Assembly: GCF_036373705.1 (NCBI RefSeq)
Contig: NC_089863.1
Location: forward strand, 21,636,619-21,700,618
Direction of reading: 5' to 3'
DNA length: 64,000 bases
DNA from: Amia ocellicauda
Lineage: Eukaryota; Chordata; Actinopteri; Amiiformes; Amiidae
In this document: positions 44,396 through 56,725 of the stretch, piece by piece
Position numbering within the stretch: position 1 is the stretch's first letter
How the letters are laid out: each line of letters starts with the position of its first letter
The notes under the pieces: generated by a model
Databases searched by the model: none
Seen by the model: only the letters and a program-made list of their open reading frames with translations
Told to the model about the DNA's origin: nothing
Made by a program: the position numbers and the translations under genes

Positions 44396-44821
44396 GAAGT
44401 ATTTACAAGTTGCCACAGAGAGAGACCGGAGAGTACAGGTGAGAGGTAGCCATTTTGTTGTTTGACTAGTTTCAGAATAGTCTTAGCATTGCTCATTTTG
44501 TTTTAAGTTTGCCTTAAATTGACATTAGCATTGTCTGTAGTTTGCCTAAATTGAAGCCAATTCAGTTCAGCTGCTGAGTTGGTGAAAGTAAACAGGTTGT
44601 AGAAGGGAGTTTCTGTCTAGGACTAGCAGGAATTATGTTGTAGGAGGAGCCAGGTGGGGCCAATTAGGTGTGAATTGGGGGTAGGTAGACAAAAGCTACT
44701 TAAAGCAGCTGTTGAGAAAGAGCTGTGCTGTTTTTTGCTGACAAAAGTTAGGCAGTTGACTAGCAGCAGGAACCAAGAGAAGTACAAACAAACAAACAAA
44801 CAAAAAGTAACATTTAGAAGC

Positions 44822-45374
44822 ATGTGGCCACTACAGTGTGAGGTTTGCAGAATGATTGCCTTCCTGGATGAACTCATCCAAGAAGGCTTCATATGAGAAC
44901 GTTGTCGGCAGGTTGAAATCCTAGAGATCAATTGATCTTGAGGCTCAGCTTGTCGATCTGCGCTGTATTAGGGATATAGAAGAATTGGTCAATCAGCCCA
45001 TGAGAGAGATGGTGTGCACGCCAAAACCTAGGAGAGTTGAGACCTTAGAGCAGGACAGCGTAGAGAACTGCTGGGTTACAGTAGGTCGTAACCGCAGAAA
45101 AGGGCGTGCACACCCCGTAGAGACACCCCAAGAGCTTGAATTGCCCAACAGGTTCCAACTGCTGGACACCGAGTTGGACAGTGACAGCTCAGAGGGTGAT
45201 GGGGGGCAGTTGAGCACCAGAGCACCATGGTGCCCAATCCCCCCCCAGACGAAGGAGGTAGTTATAGTAGGAGACTCAATTCTTAGAGGTGTAGATCACA
45301 CAGTGTGTTCTAGTGACATGGAGACCCGCATTGGTATCTTGCCTGCCTGGTGCTCAGGTTGCAGATCTCCCTAA
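44822..45374 (+). pseudogene. LINE ORF1 with SGNH-hydrolase-like motif, broken
   Basis: The ATG at 44822 opens MWPLQCEVCRMIAFLDEL with a CXXC, then an in-frame TGA at 44894 interrupts. The later part (44985-45374) has an acidic stretch and VVIVGDSILRGVD, the GDS motif seen in CR1/L2-type ORF1 esterase domains. It ends early at 45374. Confidence 0.7.
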
Positions 45375-45689
45375 ACTAGTAGACGGGCTACTGGCCAAAT
45401 CCGGGGGGAATCCACTGGTCATGGTCAGGGAGACAGGCAGAGATTAGAAAGTTTAACACGTGGTTGAAAGCTTGGTGTAGGGAAGAGGGGTTTAGGTTTA
45501 TGGAGCATTGGTCTTTCTTCTGGGATAGATGGGACCTGTACAAACCGGACGGTCTACATCTAAACAGAAGGGGGGCTAATGCATTGGAAGAGCGTATGTG
45601 CAGTGAAATTGAGAATCATTTAAACTAGGAACCAGGGGGGCAGGGAGCTTTGACAATGGGAGATGTTCCACTAAGGAAAGGAAACCAAG

Positions 45690-46605
45690 GCAAACTGCCA
45701 GTAGGAAAGTCCTGCAATGTTTGTACCTCAATGCCAGGAGTATAAGGAACAAGATGTTAGACTTGGAAGCCACAGTGCTGGTGTGTGACTATGATGTTGT
45801 AGGAGTGACAGAAACATGGCTTACAGAAAATGATGGGGATGAATACAAGTTGGAAGGATACACACAGTTTAGGTGAGACAGGCAAAATCGAAGAGGGGGT
45901 GGGGTAGCATTATATGTGAAAAATGACATTGAGGCAGAAGAACTTGTATTAGATCCCAGTAATGGAACAGAATCTTTGTGGGTGAAACGTTTGAACAAGA
46001 GATCTGGAGGATTAGCGGTAGGAGTGTGTTACAGGCCACCAAACTCAGATTTTCAGAAAGATGCTGCATTGTACAGTGTAATCAGGACTGCATGTAGCAA
46101 GGATGTGGCTGTTATAATGGGGGATTTCAATTTCCCAAACTAAGACTGGGAAAGCCCAGTGGGGACTACAGAAGCAGAAATGGAAATGGTTGAGATGGTA
46201 AATGACTGCTTTCTAACTCAATTTGTCAGGGAACCAACCAGAGAGAGCGCATGTATTGACTTGATCTTTTCAAATGACCAAGATAGAGTCAGGGGGACAG
46301 TAGTTAGAGAACCAATGGCAAATTGTGATCACAATATGGTTATCTTTGAGGCATTCTTTCAAAAAACAAGGTCCAAGTCTAAAACAATGGTCTACAATTT
46401 TAGAAAAGCAAATCTTGAAGATATGAGACTGCACTTAGAAGAGGTAGACTGGAGCACACTGGATACAGAGTTAGTTGAAAATGCATGGGTATATTTTAAG
46501 AATATACTAATCGAGGCTCAGGTCCAATTTGTACCAAAACTTAGCAAATTGAGGAACAAAAAACATTGGCCAAAATGGTTTAATAGAGGTATGCAAAAAA
46601 TATAA
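45690..46605 (+). pseudogene. LINE AP-endonuclease domain, broken
   Basis: Motifs GVTETWLTEND, GGGVALYVKN, MGDFNFPN and CDHNMV (normally S-D-H) identify the exonuclease/endonuclease fold that nicks target DNA. In-frame stops occur at about 45874 and 46141. The frame ends at 46603-46605 just after WPKWFNRGM. Confidence 0.82.
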
Positions 46606-46813
46606 AGAGAAAGACAATGTTGTATAGCACATACAAAAGGGATGGTGACGAAACAAAATACATAGAATATGTTGAGCTGCAAAGAGATCTTTAGAAAGGG
46701 ATCAGGAAAGCAAAGAGGGAATTAGAAAGAAACATAGCTCTTGGAGCTCAAACCAATGCAAAACTGAGCCAGGAAATTGCAGACCAATCAGTCTGACCTG
46801 CATCACCTGTAAA

Positions 46814-47992
46814 ATGTTGGAAAAAATGATTAGACAGAAAATAGAGGCGCATCTCAATGAAAACCATATTCTCGGAGCTAGTCAACATGGGTTTAGACGA
46901 GGCAGATCATGTCTTACTAATTTATTAGAATGTTTAGAACATGCAACTGCAGCTGTAGATCACGTGAAAGCATATGATATGATATACTTAGATTTCCAAA
47001 AAGCTTTTGATAAGGTTCCACACCAAAGACTGATCCTCAAATTGGAAGCTGTAGGCATTCAGGGTAATGTAAGTAGATGGATTATGAACTGGTTGATGTC
47101 TAGGAAACAGAGGGTGTCGATTAGAGGAGTCACTTCTAACTGGAATGAGGTTGTTAGTGGAGTTCCACAGGGATCAGTACTAGGGCCTTTGCTTTTTCTA
47201 ATCTATATTAATGATCTGGACTCTGGGATAGTTAGCAAACTTGTCAAATTTGCAGATGATACTAAAATAGGTGGCTCAGCAGATACAATCTTGGCAGCAC
47301 AGGCTATTCAGAGGGACTTAGATAATATTCAGTTGTGGGCTGACACCTGGCAAATGAAATTCAATGTGGACAAGTGCAAGGTAATACATGCAGGTAACAA
47401 AAATGTCCACTATAATTACACTATGGGAGGTACAGATCTAGATGAAGTAACGCATGAGAAAGACCTAGGAGTCTATGTGGACTCCTCATTTTCTCCATCC
47501 AAGCAATGTGGGGAAGCAATAAAAAAGGCAAACAGAATGCTAGGGTATATTGTCAAAAGTGTAGAATTTAAAACAAGGGCAGTAATGTTAAGACTGTACA
47601 ATGCGCTAGTTAGACCTCATCTGGAATACTGTGTACAGTTCTGGGCACCACACTTCAAGAAGGATATTGCTGCCTTAGAGGCAGTTCAGAGGAGAGCAAC
47701 CAGACTTATTCCAGGTCTGAAGGGAAAGTCCTACTCGGAGAGACTGAGGGAACTGAACCTTTTCACCCTGGAACAGAGGAGACTACGTGGGGACTTGATC
47801 CAAGTCTTCAAAATCATGAAAGGCATCGACCACATCAAACCAGAGGAGCTTTTCCAGATCAGCAGGGACACACGCACCCGGGGACACAAATGGAAATTGG
47901 GCTTCAAGGCATTCAAAACGGAAAACAGGAGACACTTCTTTACACAGAGAGTAGTCACAATCTGGAATAAACTACCCAGCGATGTTGTTTAA
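46814..47992 (+). pseudogene. LINE reverse transcriptase domain (392 codons open)
   Basis: RT motifs in order: YLDFQKAFDKVPH, GVPQGSVLGPLLFLIYINDL (116-135), catalytic FADDT (146-150), KCKVIHAG, RPHLEYCVQFWAP and the C-terminal YSERLRELNLFTLEQRRLRG. The 5' part of the RT domain is lost at the 46763 deletion, so it cannot be a working ORF2. Best fit is the CR1/Jockey group. Confidence 0.88.
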
Positions 47993-48189
47993 GCTGAAAG
48001 TTTGGGAACATTTAAAAATGGTCTGGAAAGGATCCTTGGATCACTTCGATATTATTGAACACCAAACGAGCATGAAGAGTCGAATGGTCCCCTCTCGTTT
48101 GTAAACTTTCATATGTTCTTAAAAGGGTCTGAAGCAGCATGAAAGAGCACACTAAGCAGCTGAGAACAGACAGAGAGGGGAGTGAATAT

Positions 48190-48248
48190 TGCGCTGGCCG
48201 GGTCAACTGCTTGGAAGGCAGCTATGCTAACCACTATACCACCAACAC
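48190..48248 (-). pseudogene. tRNA-Gly (TCC) lacking most of the T arm
   Basis: The 5' half and anticodon arm (CTGCCTTCCAAGCAG) are intact and better paired than in the 42452 copy. About 13 bases of the T arm (gttcgattctcgg) are deleted. It has the same LINE 3' flank as the 42452 gene, so the two segments are duplicates. Confidence 0.78.
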
Positions 48249-48254
48249 TTGAAC

Positions 48255-48541
48255 AAGAAAAGTCTAGCCGCTGTATTCTGGAATGAAGAAAAAAATGAAA
48301 TGACAAGGGCAATCAAAGCAAGTAAGACAGTAGGCTGTGTGGCATACGCTAGCCAGAAATCGAACGCAACTCACAAGAACAGGAACCTTGTATGATACCA
48401 CTACACCACTGGCGCTGCGGGGAAGCTCTAGATTCTGTCACCGAAGCAAATGCACAAGACATATAAAACGCGTCCCCTGGGGCACAATGGTCTTTTAATA
48501 ATTATCTGTAATAATCTGCAGTCGAACTGCTTAATACGTAC
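48255..48541. repeat. Partial tRNA macrosatellite unit (right end only), where the array resumes
   Basis: Homology starts at aagaaaagtctagccgctg, inside the segment between hAT and tRNA-Gly. Confidence 0.92.
48345..48415 (-). pseudogene. Decayed tRNA-Gly with anticodon CCT, partial unit
   Basis: As in unit 1. Confidence 0.72.
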
Positions 48542-48665
48542 CTAGCTAATCACTACATCACAGGCGCATGGTTGTCATTCAGGGAAAATATGTGTTCACG
48601 AATGTTCATCGGAGTGGTTGTCATGCTAAGAGGTCAGTTGGAGTAGAGGGAGCTGGCCATGCCGT

Positions 48666-48738
48666 GCCTCGTTGGCGCAGTAGGTAGCGCGTCAGTCTCA
48701 TAATCTGAAGGTGGTGAGTTCGACCCTAACACGGGGCA
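48666..48738 (+). tRNA. tRNA-Met (CAT), unit 8, T-stem substitution
   Basis: CTAAC instead of CTCAC breaks one T-stem pair; otherwise intact. Confidence 0.72.
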
Positions 48739-48853
48739 AGCTCTTTTCCTTTATCTTTGAGTTCTACCACACTGATCTCCAGCTGCAGAAAAAAGGCGCA
48801 CACCTGTGCAATAAAGTGGTTGCTTGCGCTGTCTGAAGAAATTCATGGCAAAA

Positions 48854-48926
48854 TGCCAAATCCTGGGATGGAAGAAGGGACCTTTAGATGTTCAGTCTAT
48901 CGCTCCCCCAACTGAGCTATTTCGGC
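48854..48926 (-). pseudogene. Decayed tRNA-Phe (GAA), unit 8
   Basis: Additional T-arm change (gatggaagaaggg on the + strand). Confidence 0.7.
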
Positions 48927-49052
48927 CATTGGTGAGATGACGTCGTGATCCCAAAAGTCAAAGTGAAGGAAGCCCTGGCAGAACACAGTCATTGAAAAGT
49001 TCATTGTTTTCCATGACGTCGGCAACGACTCAATTTGATCACTGCAACACAA

Positions 49053-49135
49053 GTCAGGATGGCCGAGTGGTGTAAGGTGCTGCGTGCAGGTCATCGTCTC
49101 CTGTAGAGGCTTGGCTTTGAATCCCACCTCTGACA
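49053..49135 (+). pseudogene. Decayed tRNA-Leu (CAG), unit 8
   Basis: 83 nt, as in unit 6. Confidence 0.7.
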
Positions 49136-49722
49136 AGGGTCCTTTTACCACTCAGGAGCACACACTTACCCGTGCTGGCGACAAGGACAACAAGAGTTGA
49201 GGACTGTGTTGAAAACGACATTACACAAAGAATTCAATGTTGAAAGACATACATCAATACATAAATCAATGGACATGTATTTATTCATTGATTGATTGAC
49301 TTCAACATGTCTTAATTTAGTCGCTGTACCCACAAAGCAACACTCAGCATAGTGGAGGCTATAGCTCGGCGTTATTGCGTGTACCTTACATGTATCACCC
49401 CTGGCACCTGGCCCTGATAACTCCCTACTTTTTGACCACAGTCTGTCTGTGACTTCAACCCGAGAAGTAAAAATGATGCACATAAGGCGCTTGCAATCTC
49501 GTTGTTTCAATCACATATCACAGTGGATGCGTACACACGGTGTTTCTCGGAGATTGCTGGGACAGTAACGAATGTGTTCCTTGCTTTACATGTCATCTAG
49601 CGCACAGTAGCTTTTTCTCCTTCTTTTTGCCCATATCATCCACATATTGTGCCTTTGGGGAACGCCTCCGAAACAGATTTAGAATGCTCTGAGATTCAAG
49701 AAACGACAGTGCAACTCTTTTC

Positions 49723-50630
49723 CAGGGTTGTGGGTAACGCGTTACTAAGTAACGCATTACAGTAATGTTATTACTTTTGGTAGTAACGAGTAACGTAACG
49801 TGGTATGGTTCCAAAAGGAGAAATAATATTACAGTTACTGATTCCTTTTTTTTGTTCTCGTTACTGCATTACACATTGTAACGATATGGTCTTAATAAGG
49901 ACGATAAGGACGTCTATGTCGTACATTAAAAATATTAGAAAAACTGTCGTTTGCAGTTACAAATCTGTAGTAAGAGTAATAAGTTAAAGGAGTCAAGTTG
50001 AGACATGTAAGATGCAGATCTACTAGCACATATCTTGATGATGATTACAATAATAACAATAATAAAAATAAATAGCAAAGATGTATTTTAGTGTTGCACA
50101 TTTTCTTATGGTAACGTAATGCTTGTCTGAGTATAATGTTGTCTATACACGTTTAGCTACTGCTAATATCTCTTAACAGAAACGTGTATTTATTATGCTG
50201 TCTCCAATCATCTAAAGCACAAAGAATAAAACAGCCACAAAAGTCCTTTCCACACCAGGCTCTATCGCTCGTAGTGTTGCTTTCTGTCTTCATTTTTAAA
50301 ACGAAACACAAAACCAAACCCACAATCGCTCCGCTCCTCCCACAACAGGGGGTGGACTTCCGACACTGGCCTGGTTTTCCTGTGGCGCTTTATTAAAACA
50401 ACAAAAGATAACAGTATGTCTCTGTCATTATCAACTGCTTGTGTTGGTGTAGCTTTGAAATTGTTTATTGAGGTCCCGCAACGTTTTGGGGTGTAATGCA
50501 GAGTAATGTAAAAGTAAAGTAACTAATTACATTCTCCATGAAGTAATAAGTAAAGTGTTTAGTTACTTTTGATATGAGTAACGAGTACAATGTAAGACAT
50601 TACTTTTTGTGAGTAACGACCCCAACACTG
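49723..50630. mobile_element. Non-autonomous hAT element, unit 8 copy
   Basis: 908 bp; ends and ctcttttc flanks conserved. Confidence 0.9.
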
Positions 50631-50881
50631 CTCTTTTCCTTCTCTTTTGGCTTGTTTGTTTGTTGTTGAAGGAGATACAAAGTTTGAGAGTGTCTCGTTT
50701 TATTTCTGAAATATAACTCCCAGAAAGTATGGTCTTTGTGTTCTTGAAATTGAATAACCTCAAAAGATAGAAATGGTCCAATGAATTGCCAAGGAAAAGT
50801 CTAGCCGCTGTATTCTGGAATGAAGAAAAAAATGAAATGACAAGGGCAATCAAAGCAAGTAAGACAGTAGGCTGTGTGGCA

Positions 50882-50952
50882 TACGCTAGCCAGAAATCGA
50901 ACGCAACTCACAAGAACAGGAACCTTGTATGATACCACTACACCACTGGCGC
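50882..50952 (-). pseudogene. Decayed tRNA-Gly with anticodon CCT, unit 8
   Basis: As in unit 1. Confidence 0.72.
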
Positions 50953-51202
50953 TGCGGGGAAGCTCTAGATTCTGTCACCGAAGCAAATGCACAAGACATA
51001 TAAAACGCGTCCCCTGGGGCACAATGGTCTTTTAATAATTATCTGTAATAATCTGCAGTCGAACTGCTTAATACGTACCTAGCTAATCACTACATCACAG
51101 GCGCATGGTTGTCATTCGGGGAAAATATGTGTTCACGAATGTTCATCGGAGTGGTTGTCATGCTAAGAGGTCAGTTGGAGTAGAGGGAGCTGGCCATGCC
51201 GT

Positions 51203-51275
51203 GCCTCGTTGGCGCAGTAGGTAGCGCGTCAGTCTCATAATCTGAAGGTGGTGAGTTCGACCCTCACACGGGGCA
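51203..51275 (+). tRNA. tRNA-Met (CAT), unit 9
   Basis: Identical to the unit 1 gene. Confidence 0.86.
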
Positions 51276-51390
51276 AGCACTCTTCCTTTATCTTTGAGTT
51301 CTACCACACTGATCTCCAGCTGCAGAAAAAAGGCGCACACCTGTGCAATAAAGTGGTTGCTTGCGCTGTCTGAAGAAATTCATGGCAAAA

Positions 51391-51463
51391 TGCCAAATCC
51401 TGGGATGGAACAAGGGACCTTTAGATGTTCAGTCTATCGCTCCCCCAACTGAGCTATTTCGGC
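51391..51463 (-). pseudogene. Decayed tRNA-Phe (GAA), unit 9
   Basis: Same defects as unit 1. Confidence 0.7.
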
Positions 51464-51589
51464 CATTGGTGAGATGACGTCGTGATCCCAAAAGTCAAAG
51501 TGAAGGAAGCCCTGGCAGAACACAGTCATTGAAAAGTTCATTGTTTTCCATGACGTCGGCAACGACTCAATTTGATCACTGCAACACAA

Positions 51590-51671
51590 GTCAGGATGGC
51601 CGAGTGGTGTAAGGTGCTGCGTGCAGGTCATCGTCTCCTGTAGAGGCTTGGCTTGAATCCCACCTCTGACA
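51590..51671 (+). pseudogene. Decayed tRNA-Leu (CAG), unit 9
   Basis: 82 nt; one-base deletion at the T arm as in units 4, 10 and 11. Confidence 0.7.
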
Positions 51672-52257
51672 AGGGTCCTTTTACCACTCAGGAGCACACA
51701 CTTACCCGTGCTGGCGACAAGGACAACAAGAGTTGAGGACTGTGTTGAAAACGACATTACACAAAGAATTCAATGTTGAAAGAAATACATCAATACATAA
51801 ATCAATGGACATGTATTTATTCATTGATTGATTGACTTCAACATGTCTTAATTTAGTCGCTGTACCCACAAAGCAACACTCAGCATAGTGGAGGCTATAG
51901 CTCGGCGTTATTGCGTGTACCTTACATGTATCACCCCTGGCACCTGGCCCTGATAACTCCCTACTTTTTGACCACAGTCTGTCTGTGACTTGAACCCGAG
52001 AAGTAAAAATGATGCACATGGGCACTTGCAATCTCGTTGTTTCAATCACATATCACAGTGGATGCGTACACACGGTGTTTCTCGGAGGTTGCTGGGACAG
52101 TAACGAATGTGTTCCTTGCTTTACATGTCATCTAGCGCACAGTAGCTTTTTCTCCTTCTTTTTGCCCATATCATCCACATATTGTGCCTTTGGGGAACGC
52201 CTCCGAAACAGATTTAGAATGCTCTGAGATTCAAGAAACGACAGTGCAACTCTTTTC

Positions 52258-53157
52258 CAGGGTTGTGGGTAATGCGTTACTAAGTAACGGTATGGTATTA
52301 CTTTTGGTAGTAACGAGTAACGTAACGTGGTATGGTTCCAAAAGGAGTAATAATATTACAGTTACTGATTCCTTTTTTTTGATCTCGTTACTGCATTACA
52401 CATTGTAACGATATGGTCTTAATAAGGACGATAAGGACGTCTATGTCGTACACTAAAAATATTAGAAAAACTGTCGTTTGCAGTTACAAATCTGTAGTAA
52501 GAGTAATAAGTTAAAGGAGTCAAGTTGAGACATTTAAGATGCAGATCTACTAGCACATATCTTGATGATGATTACAATAATAACAATAATAAAAATAAAT
52601 AGCAAAGATGTATTTTAGTGTTGCACGTTTTCTTATGGTAACGTAATGCTTGTCTGAGTATAATGTTGTCTATACACGTTTAGCTACTGCTAATATCTCT
52701 TAACAGAAACGTGTATTTATTATGCTGTCTCCAATCATCTAAAGCACAAAGAATAAAACAGCCACAAAAGTCCTTTCCACACCAGGCTCTATCGCTCGTA
52801 GTGTTGCTTTCTGTCTTCATTTTTAAAACGAAACACAAAACCAAACCCACAATCGCTCCGCTCCTCCCACAACAGGGGGTGGACTTCCGACACTGGCCTG
52901 GTTTTCCTGTGGCGCTTTATTAAAACAACAAAAGATAACAGTATGTCTCTGTCATTATCAACTGCTTGTGTTGGTGTAGCTTTGAAATTGTTTATTGAGG
53001 TCCCGCAACGTTTTGGGGTGTAATGCAGAGTAATGTAAAAGTAAAGTAACTAATTACATTCTCCATGAAGTAATAAGTAAAGTGTTTAGTTACTTTTGAT
53101 ATGAGTAACGAGTACAATGTAAGACATTACTTTTTGTGAGTAACGACCCCAACACTG
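52258..53157. mobile_element. Non-autonomous hAT element, unit 9 copy
   Basis: 900 bp; the left subterminal region is shortened (gtaacggtatggtattac). Confidence 0.9.
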
Positions 53158-53408
53158 CTCTTTTCCTTCTCTTTTGGCTTGTTTGTTTGTTGTTGAAGGA
53201 GATACAAAGTTTGAGAGTGTCTCGTTTTATTTCTGAAATATAACTCCCAGAAAGTATGGTCTTTGTGTTCTTGAAATTGAATAACCTCAAAAGATAGAAA
53301 TGGTCCAATGAATTGCCAAGGAAAAGTCTAGCCGCTGTATTCTGGAATGAAGAAAAAAATGAAATGACAAGGGCAATCAAAGCAAGTAAGACAGTAGGCT
53401 GTGTGGCA

Positions 53409-53479
53409 TACGCTAGCCAGAAATCGAACGCAACTCACAAGAACAGGAACCTTGTATGATACCACTACACCACTGGCGC
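53409..53479 (-). pseudogene. Decayed tRNA-Gly with anticodon CCT, unit 9
   Basis: As in unit 1. Confidence 0.72.
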
Positions 53480-53729
53480 TGCGGGGAAGCTCTAGATTCT
53501 GTCACCGAAGCAAATGCACAAGACATATAAAACGCGTCCCCTGGGGCACAATGGTCTTTTAATAATTATCTGTAATAATCTGCAGTCGAACTGCTTAATA
53601 CGTACCTAGCTAATCACTACATCACAGGCGCATGGTTGTCATTCGGGGAAAATATGTGTTCACGAATGTTCATCGGAGTGGTTGTCATGCTAAGAGGTCA
53701 GTTGGAGTAGAGGGAGCTGGCCATGCCGT

Positions 53730-53802
53730 GCCTCGTTGGCGCAGTAGGTAGCGCGTCAGTCTCATAATCTGAAGGTGGTGAGTTCGACCCTCACACGGGG
53801 CA
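53730..53802 (+). tRNA. tRNA-Met (CAT), unit 10
   Basis: Identical to the unit 1 gene. Confidence 0.86.
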
Positions 53803-53917
53803 AGCACTCTTCCTTTATCTTTGAGTTCTACCACACTGATCTCCAGCTGCAGAAAAAAGGCGCACACCTGTGCAATAAAGTGGTTGCTTGCGCTGTCTGA
53901 AGAAATTCATGGCAAAA

Positions 53918-53990
53918 TGCCAAATCCTGGGATGGAACAAGGGACCTTTAGATGTTCAGTCTATCGCTCCCCCAACTGAGCTATTTCGGC
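53918..53990 (-). pseudogene. Decayed tRNA-Phe (GAA), unit 10
   Basis: Same defects as unit 1. Confidence 0.7.
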
Positions 53991-54116
53991 CATTGGTGAG
54001 ATGACGTCGTGATCCCAAAAGTCAAAGTGAAGGAAGCCCTGGCAGAACACAGTCATTGAAAAGTTCATTGTTTTCCATGACGTCGGCAACGACTCAATTT
54101 GATCACTGCAACACAA

Positions 54117-54198
54117 GTCAGGATGGCCGAGTGGTGTAAGGTGCTGCGTGCAGGTCATCGTCTCCTGTAGAGGCTTGGCTTGAATCCCACCTCTGACA
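54117..54198 (+). pseudogene. Decayed tRNA-Leu (CAG), unit 10
   Basis: 82 nt; T-arm deletion. Confidence 0.7.
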
Positions 54199-54784
54199 AG
54201 GGTCCTTTTACCACTCAGGAGCACACACTTACCCGTGCTGGCGACAAGGACAACAAGAGTTGAGGACTGTGTTGAAAACGACATTACACAAAGAATTCAA
54301 TGTTGAAAGAAATACATCAATACATAAATCAATGGACATGTATTTATTCATTGATTGATTGACTTCAACATGTCTTAATTTAGTCGCTGTACCCACAAAG
54401 CAACACTCAGCATAGTGGAGGCTATAGCTCGGCGTTATTGCGTGTACCTTACATGTATCACCCCTGGCACCTGGCCCTGATAACTCCCTACTTTTTGACC
54501 ACAGTCTGTCTGTGACTTGAACCCGAGAAGTAAAAATGATGCACATGGGCACTTGCAATCTCGTTGTTTCAATCACATATCACAGTGGATGCGTACACAC
54601 GGTGTTTCTCGGAGGTTGCTGGGACAGTAACGAATGTGTTCCTTGCTTTACATGTCATCTAGCGCACAGTAGCTTTTTCTCCTTCTTTTTGCCCATATCA
54701 TCCACATATTGTGCCTTTGGGGAACGCCTCCGAAACAGATTTAGAATGCTCTGAGATTCAAGAAACGACAGTGCAACTCTTTTC

Positions 54785-55684
54785 CAGGGTTGTGGGTAAT
54801 GCGTTACTAAGTAACGGTATGGTATTACTTTTGGTAGTAACGAGTAACGTAACGTGGTATGGTTCCAAAAGGAGTAATAATATTACAGTTACTGATTCCT
54901 TTTTTTTGATCTCGTTACTGCATTACACATTGTAACGATATGGTCTTAATAAGGACGATAAGGACGTCTATGTCGTACACTAAAAATATTAGAAAAACTG
55001 TCGTTTGCAGTTACAAATCTGTAGTAAGAGTAATAAGTTAAAGGAGTCAAGTTGAGACATTTAAGATGCAGATCTACTAGCACATATCTTGATGATGATT
55101 ACAATAATAACAATAATAAAAATAAATAGCAAAGATGTATTTTAGTGTTGCACGTTTTCTTATGGTAACGTAATGCTTGTCTGAGTATAATGTTGTCTAT
55201 ACACGTTTAGCTACTGCTAATATCTCTTAACAGAAACGTGTATTTATTATGCTGTCTCCAATCATCTAAAGCACAAAGAATAAAACAGCCACAAAAGTCC
55301 TTTCCACACCAGGCTCTATCGCTCGTAGTGTTGCTTTCTGTCTTCATTTTTAAAACGAAACACAGAACCAAACCCACAATCGCTCCGCTCCTCCCACAAC
55401 AGGGGGTGGACTTCCGACACTGGCCTGGTTTTCCTGTGGCGCTTTATTAAAACAACAAAAGATAACAGTATGTCTCTGTCATTATCAACTGCTTGTGTTG
55501 GTGTAGCTTTGAAATTGTTTATTGAGGTCCCGCAACGTTTGGGGTGTAATGCAGAGTAATGTAAAAGTAAAGTAACTAATTACATTCTCCAGGAAGTAAT
55601 AAGTAAAGTGTTTAGTTACTTTTGATATGAGTAACGAGTACAATGTAAGACATTACTTTTTGTGAGTAACGACCCCAAACACTG
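54785..55684. mobile_element. Non-autonomous hAT element, unit 10 copy
   Basis: 900 bp; shortened left subterminal region, right end aaacactg. Confidence 0.9.
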
Positions 55685-55935
55685 CTCTTTTCCTTCTCTT
55701 TTGGCTTGTTTGTTTGTTGTTGAAGGAGATACAAAGTTTGAGAGTGTCTCGTTTTATTTCTGAAATATAACTCCCAGAAAGTATGGTCTTTGTGTTCTTG
55801 AAATTGAATAACCTCAAAAGAAAGAAATGGTCCAATGAATTGCCGAAGAAAAGTCTAGCCGCTGTATTCTGGAATGAAGAAAAAAATGAAATGACAAGGG
55901 CAATCAAAGCAAGTAAGACAGTAGGCTGTGTGGCA

Positions 55936-56006
55936 TACGCTAGCCAGAAATCGAACGCAACTCACAAGAACAGGAACCTTGTATGATACCACTACACCAC
56001 TGGCGC
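55936..56006 (-). pseudogene. Decayed tRNA-Gly with anticodon CCT, unit 10
   Basis: As in unit 1. Confidence 0.72.
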
Positions 56007-56256
56007 TGCGGGGAAGCTCTAGATTCTGTCACCGAAGCAAATGCACAAGACATATAAAACGCGTCCCCTGGGGCACAATGGTCTTTTAATAATTATCTGT
56101 AATAATCTGCAGTCGAACTGCTTAATACGTACCTAGCTAATCACTACATCACAGGCGCATGGTTGTCATTCGGGGAAAATATGTGTTCACGAATGTTCAT
56201 CGGAGTGGTTGTCATTCTAAGAGGTCAGTTGGAGTAGAGGGAGCTGGCCATGCCGT

Positions 56257-56329
56257 GCCTCGTTGGCGCAGTAGGTAGCGCGTCAGTCTCATAATCTGAA
56301 GGTGGTGAGTTCGACCCTCACACGGGGCA
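56257..56329 (+). tRNA. tRNA-Met (CAT), unit 11
   Basis: Identical to the unit 1 gene. Confidence 0.86.
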
Positions 56330-56444
56330 AGCACTCTTCCTTTATCTTTGAGTTCTACCACACTGATCTCCAGCTGCAGAAAAAAGGCGCACACCTGTGC
56401 AATAAAGTGGTTGCTTGCGCTGTCTGAAGAAATTCATGGCAAAA

Positions 56445-56517
56445 TGCCAAATCCTGGGATGGAACAAGGGACCTTTAGATGTTCAGTCTATCGCTCCCCC
56501 AACTGAGCTATTTCGGC
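56445..56517 (-). pseudogene. Decayed tRNA-Phe (GAA), unit 11
   Basis: Same defects as unit 1. Confidence 0.7.
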
Positions 56518-56643
56518 CATTGCTGAGATGACGTCGTGATCCCAAAAGTCAAAGTGAAGGAAGCCCTGGCAGAACACAGTCATTGAAAAGTTCATTGTTT
56601 TCCATGACGTCGGCAACGACTCAATTTGATCACTGCAACACAA

Positions 56644-56725
56644 GTCAGGATGGCCGAGTGGTGTAAGGTGCTGCGTGCAGGTCATCGTCTCCTGTAGAGG
56701 CTTGGCTTGAATCCCACCTCTGACA
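56644..56725 (+). pseudogene. Decayed tRNA-Leu (CAG), unit 11
   Basis: 82 nt; T-arm deletion. Confidence 0.7.

Larger units (their letters stand above)
44396..48118 (+). mobile_element. CR1-like LINE, near full length but defective
   Basis: Order: 5' region, ORF1 remnant, AP endonuclease, RT, short 3' end (ctctcgtttgtaaactttca tatgttctt). The 5' edge is set only by the end of homology to the hAT interior. An internal deletion at about 46763 joins the end of the endonuclease region to the RT N-terminus. (ACAA)n at 44788-44803. Confidence 0.85.
48542..51078. repeat. tRNA macrosatellite unit 8
   Basis: 2537 bp. The right half carries private variants (acgttttgggg, ctccatgaag, aaagatagaaatgg) shared only with the right half of unit 9. 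Confidence 0.95.
51079..53605. repeat. tRNA macrosatellite unit 9
   Basis: 2527 bp. The left half matches unit 10 (gggcacttgc, cggaggttgctgg, gtaacggtatggtattac, cactaaaaat). The right half matches unit 8. Confidence 0.95.
53606..56132. repeat. tRNA macrosatellite unit 10
   Basis: 2527 bp; left half is almost identical to unit 9. Confidence 0.95.
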
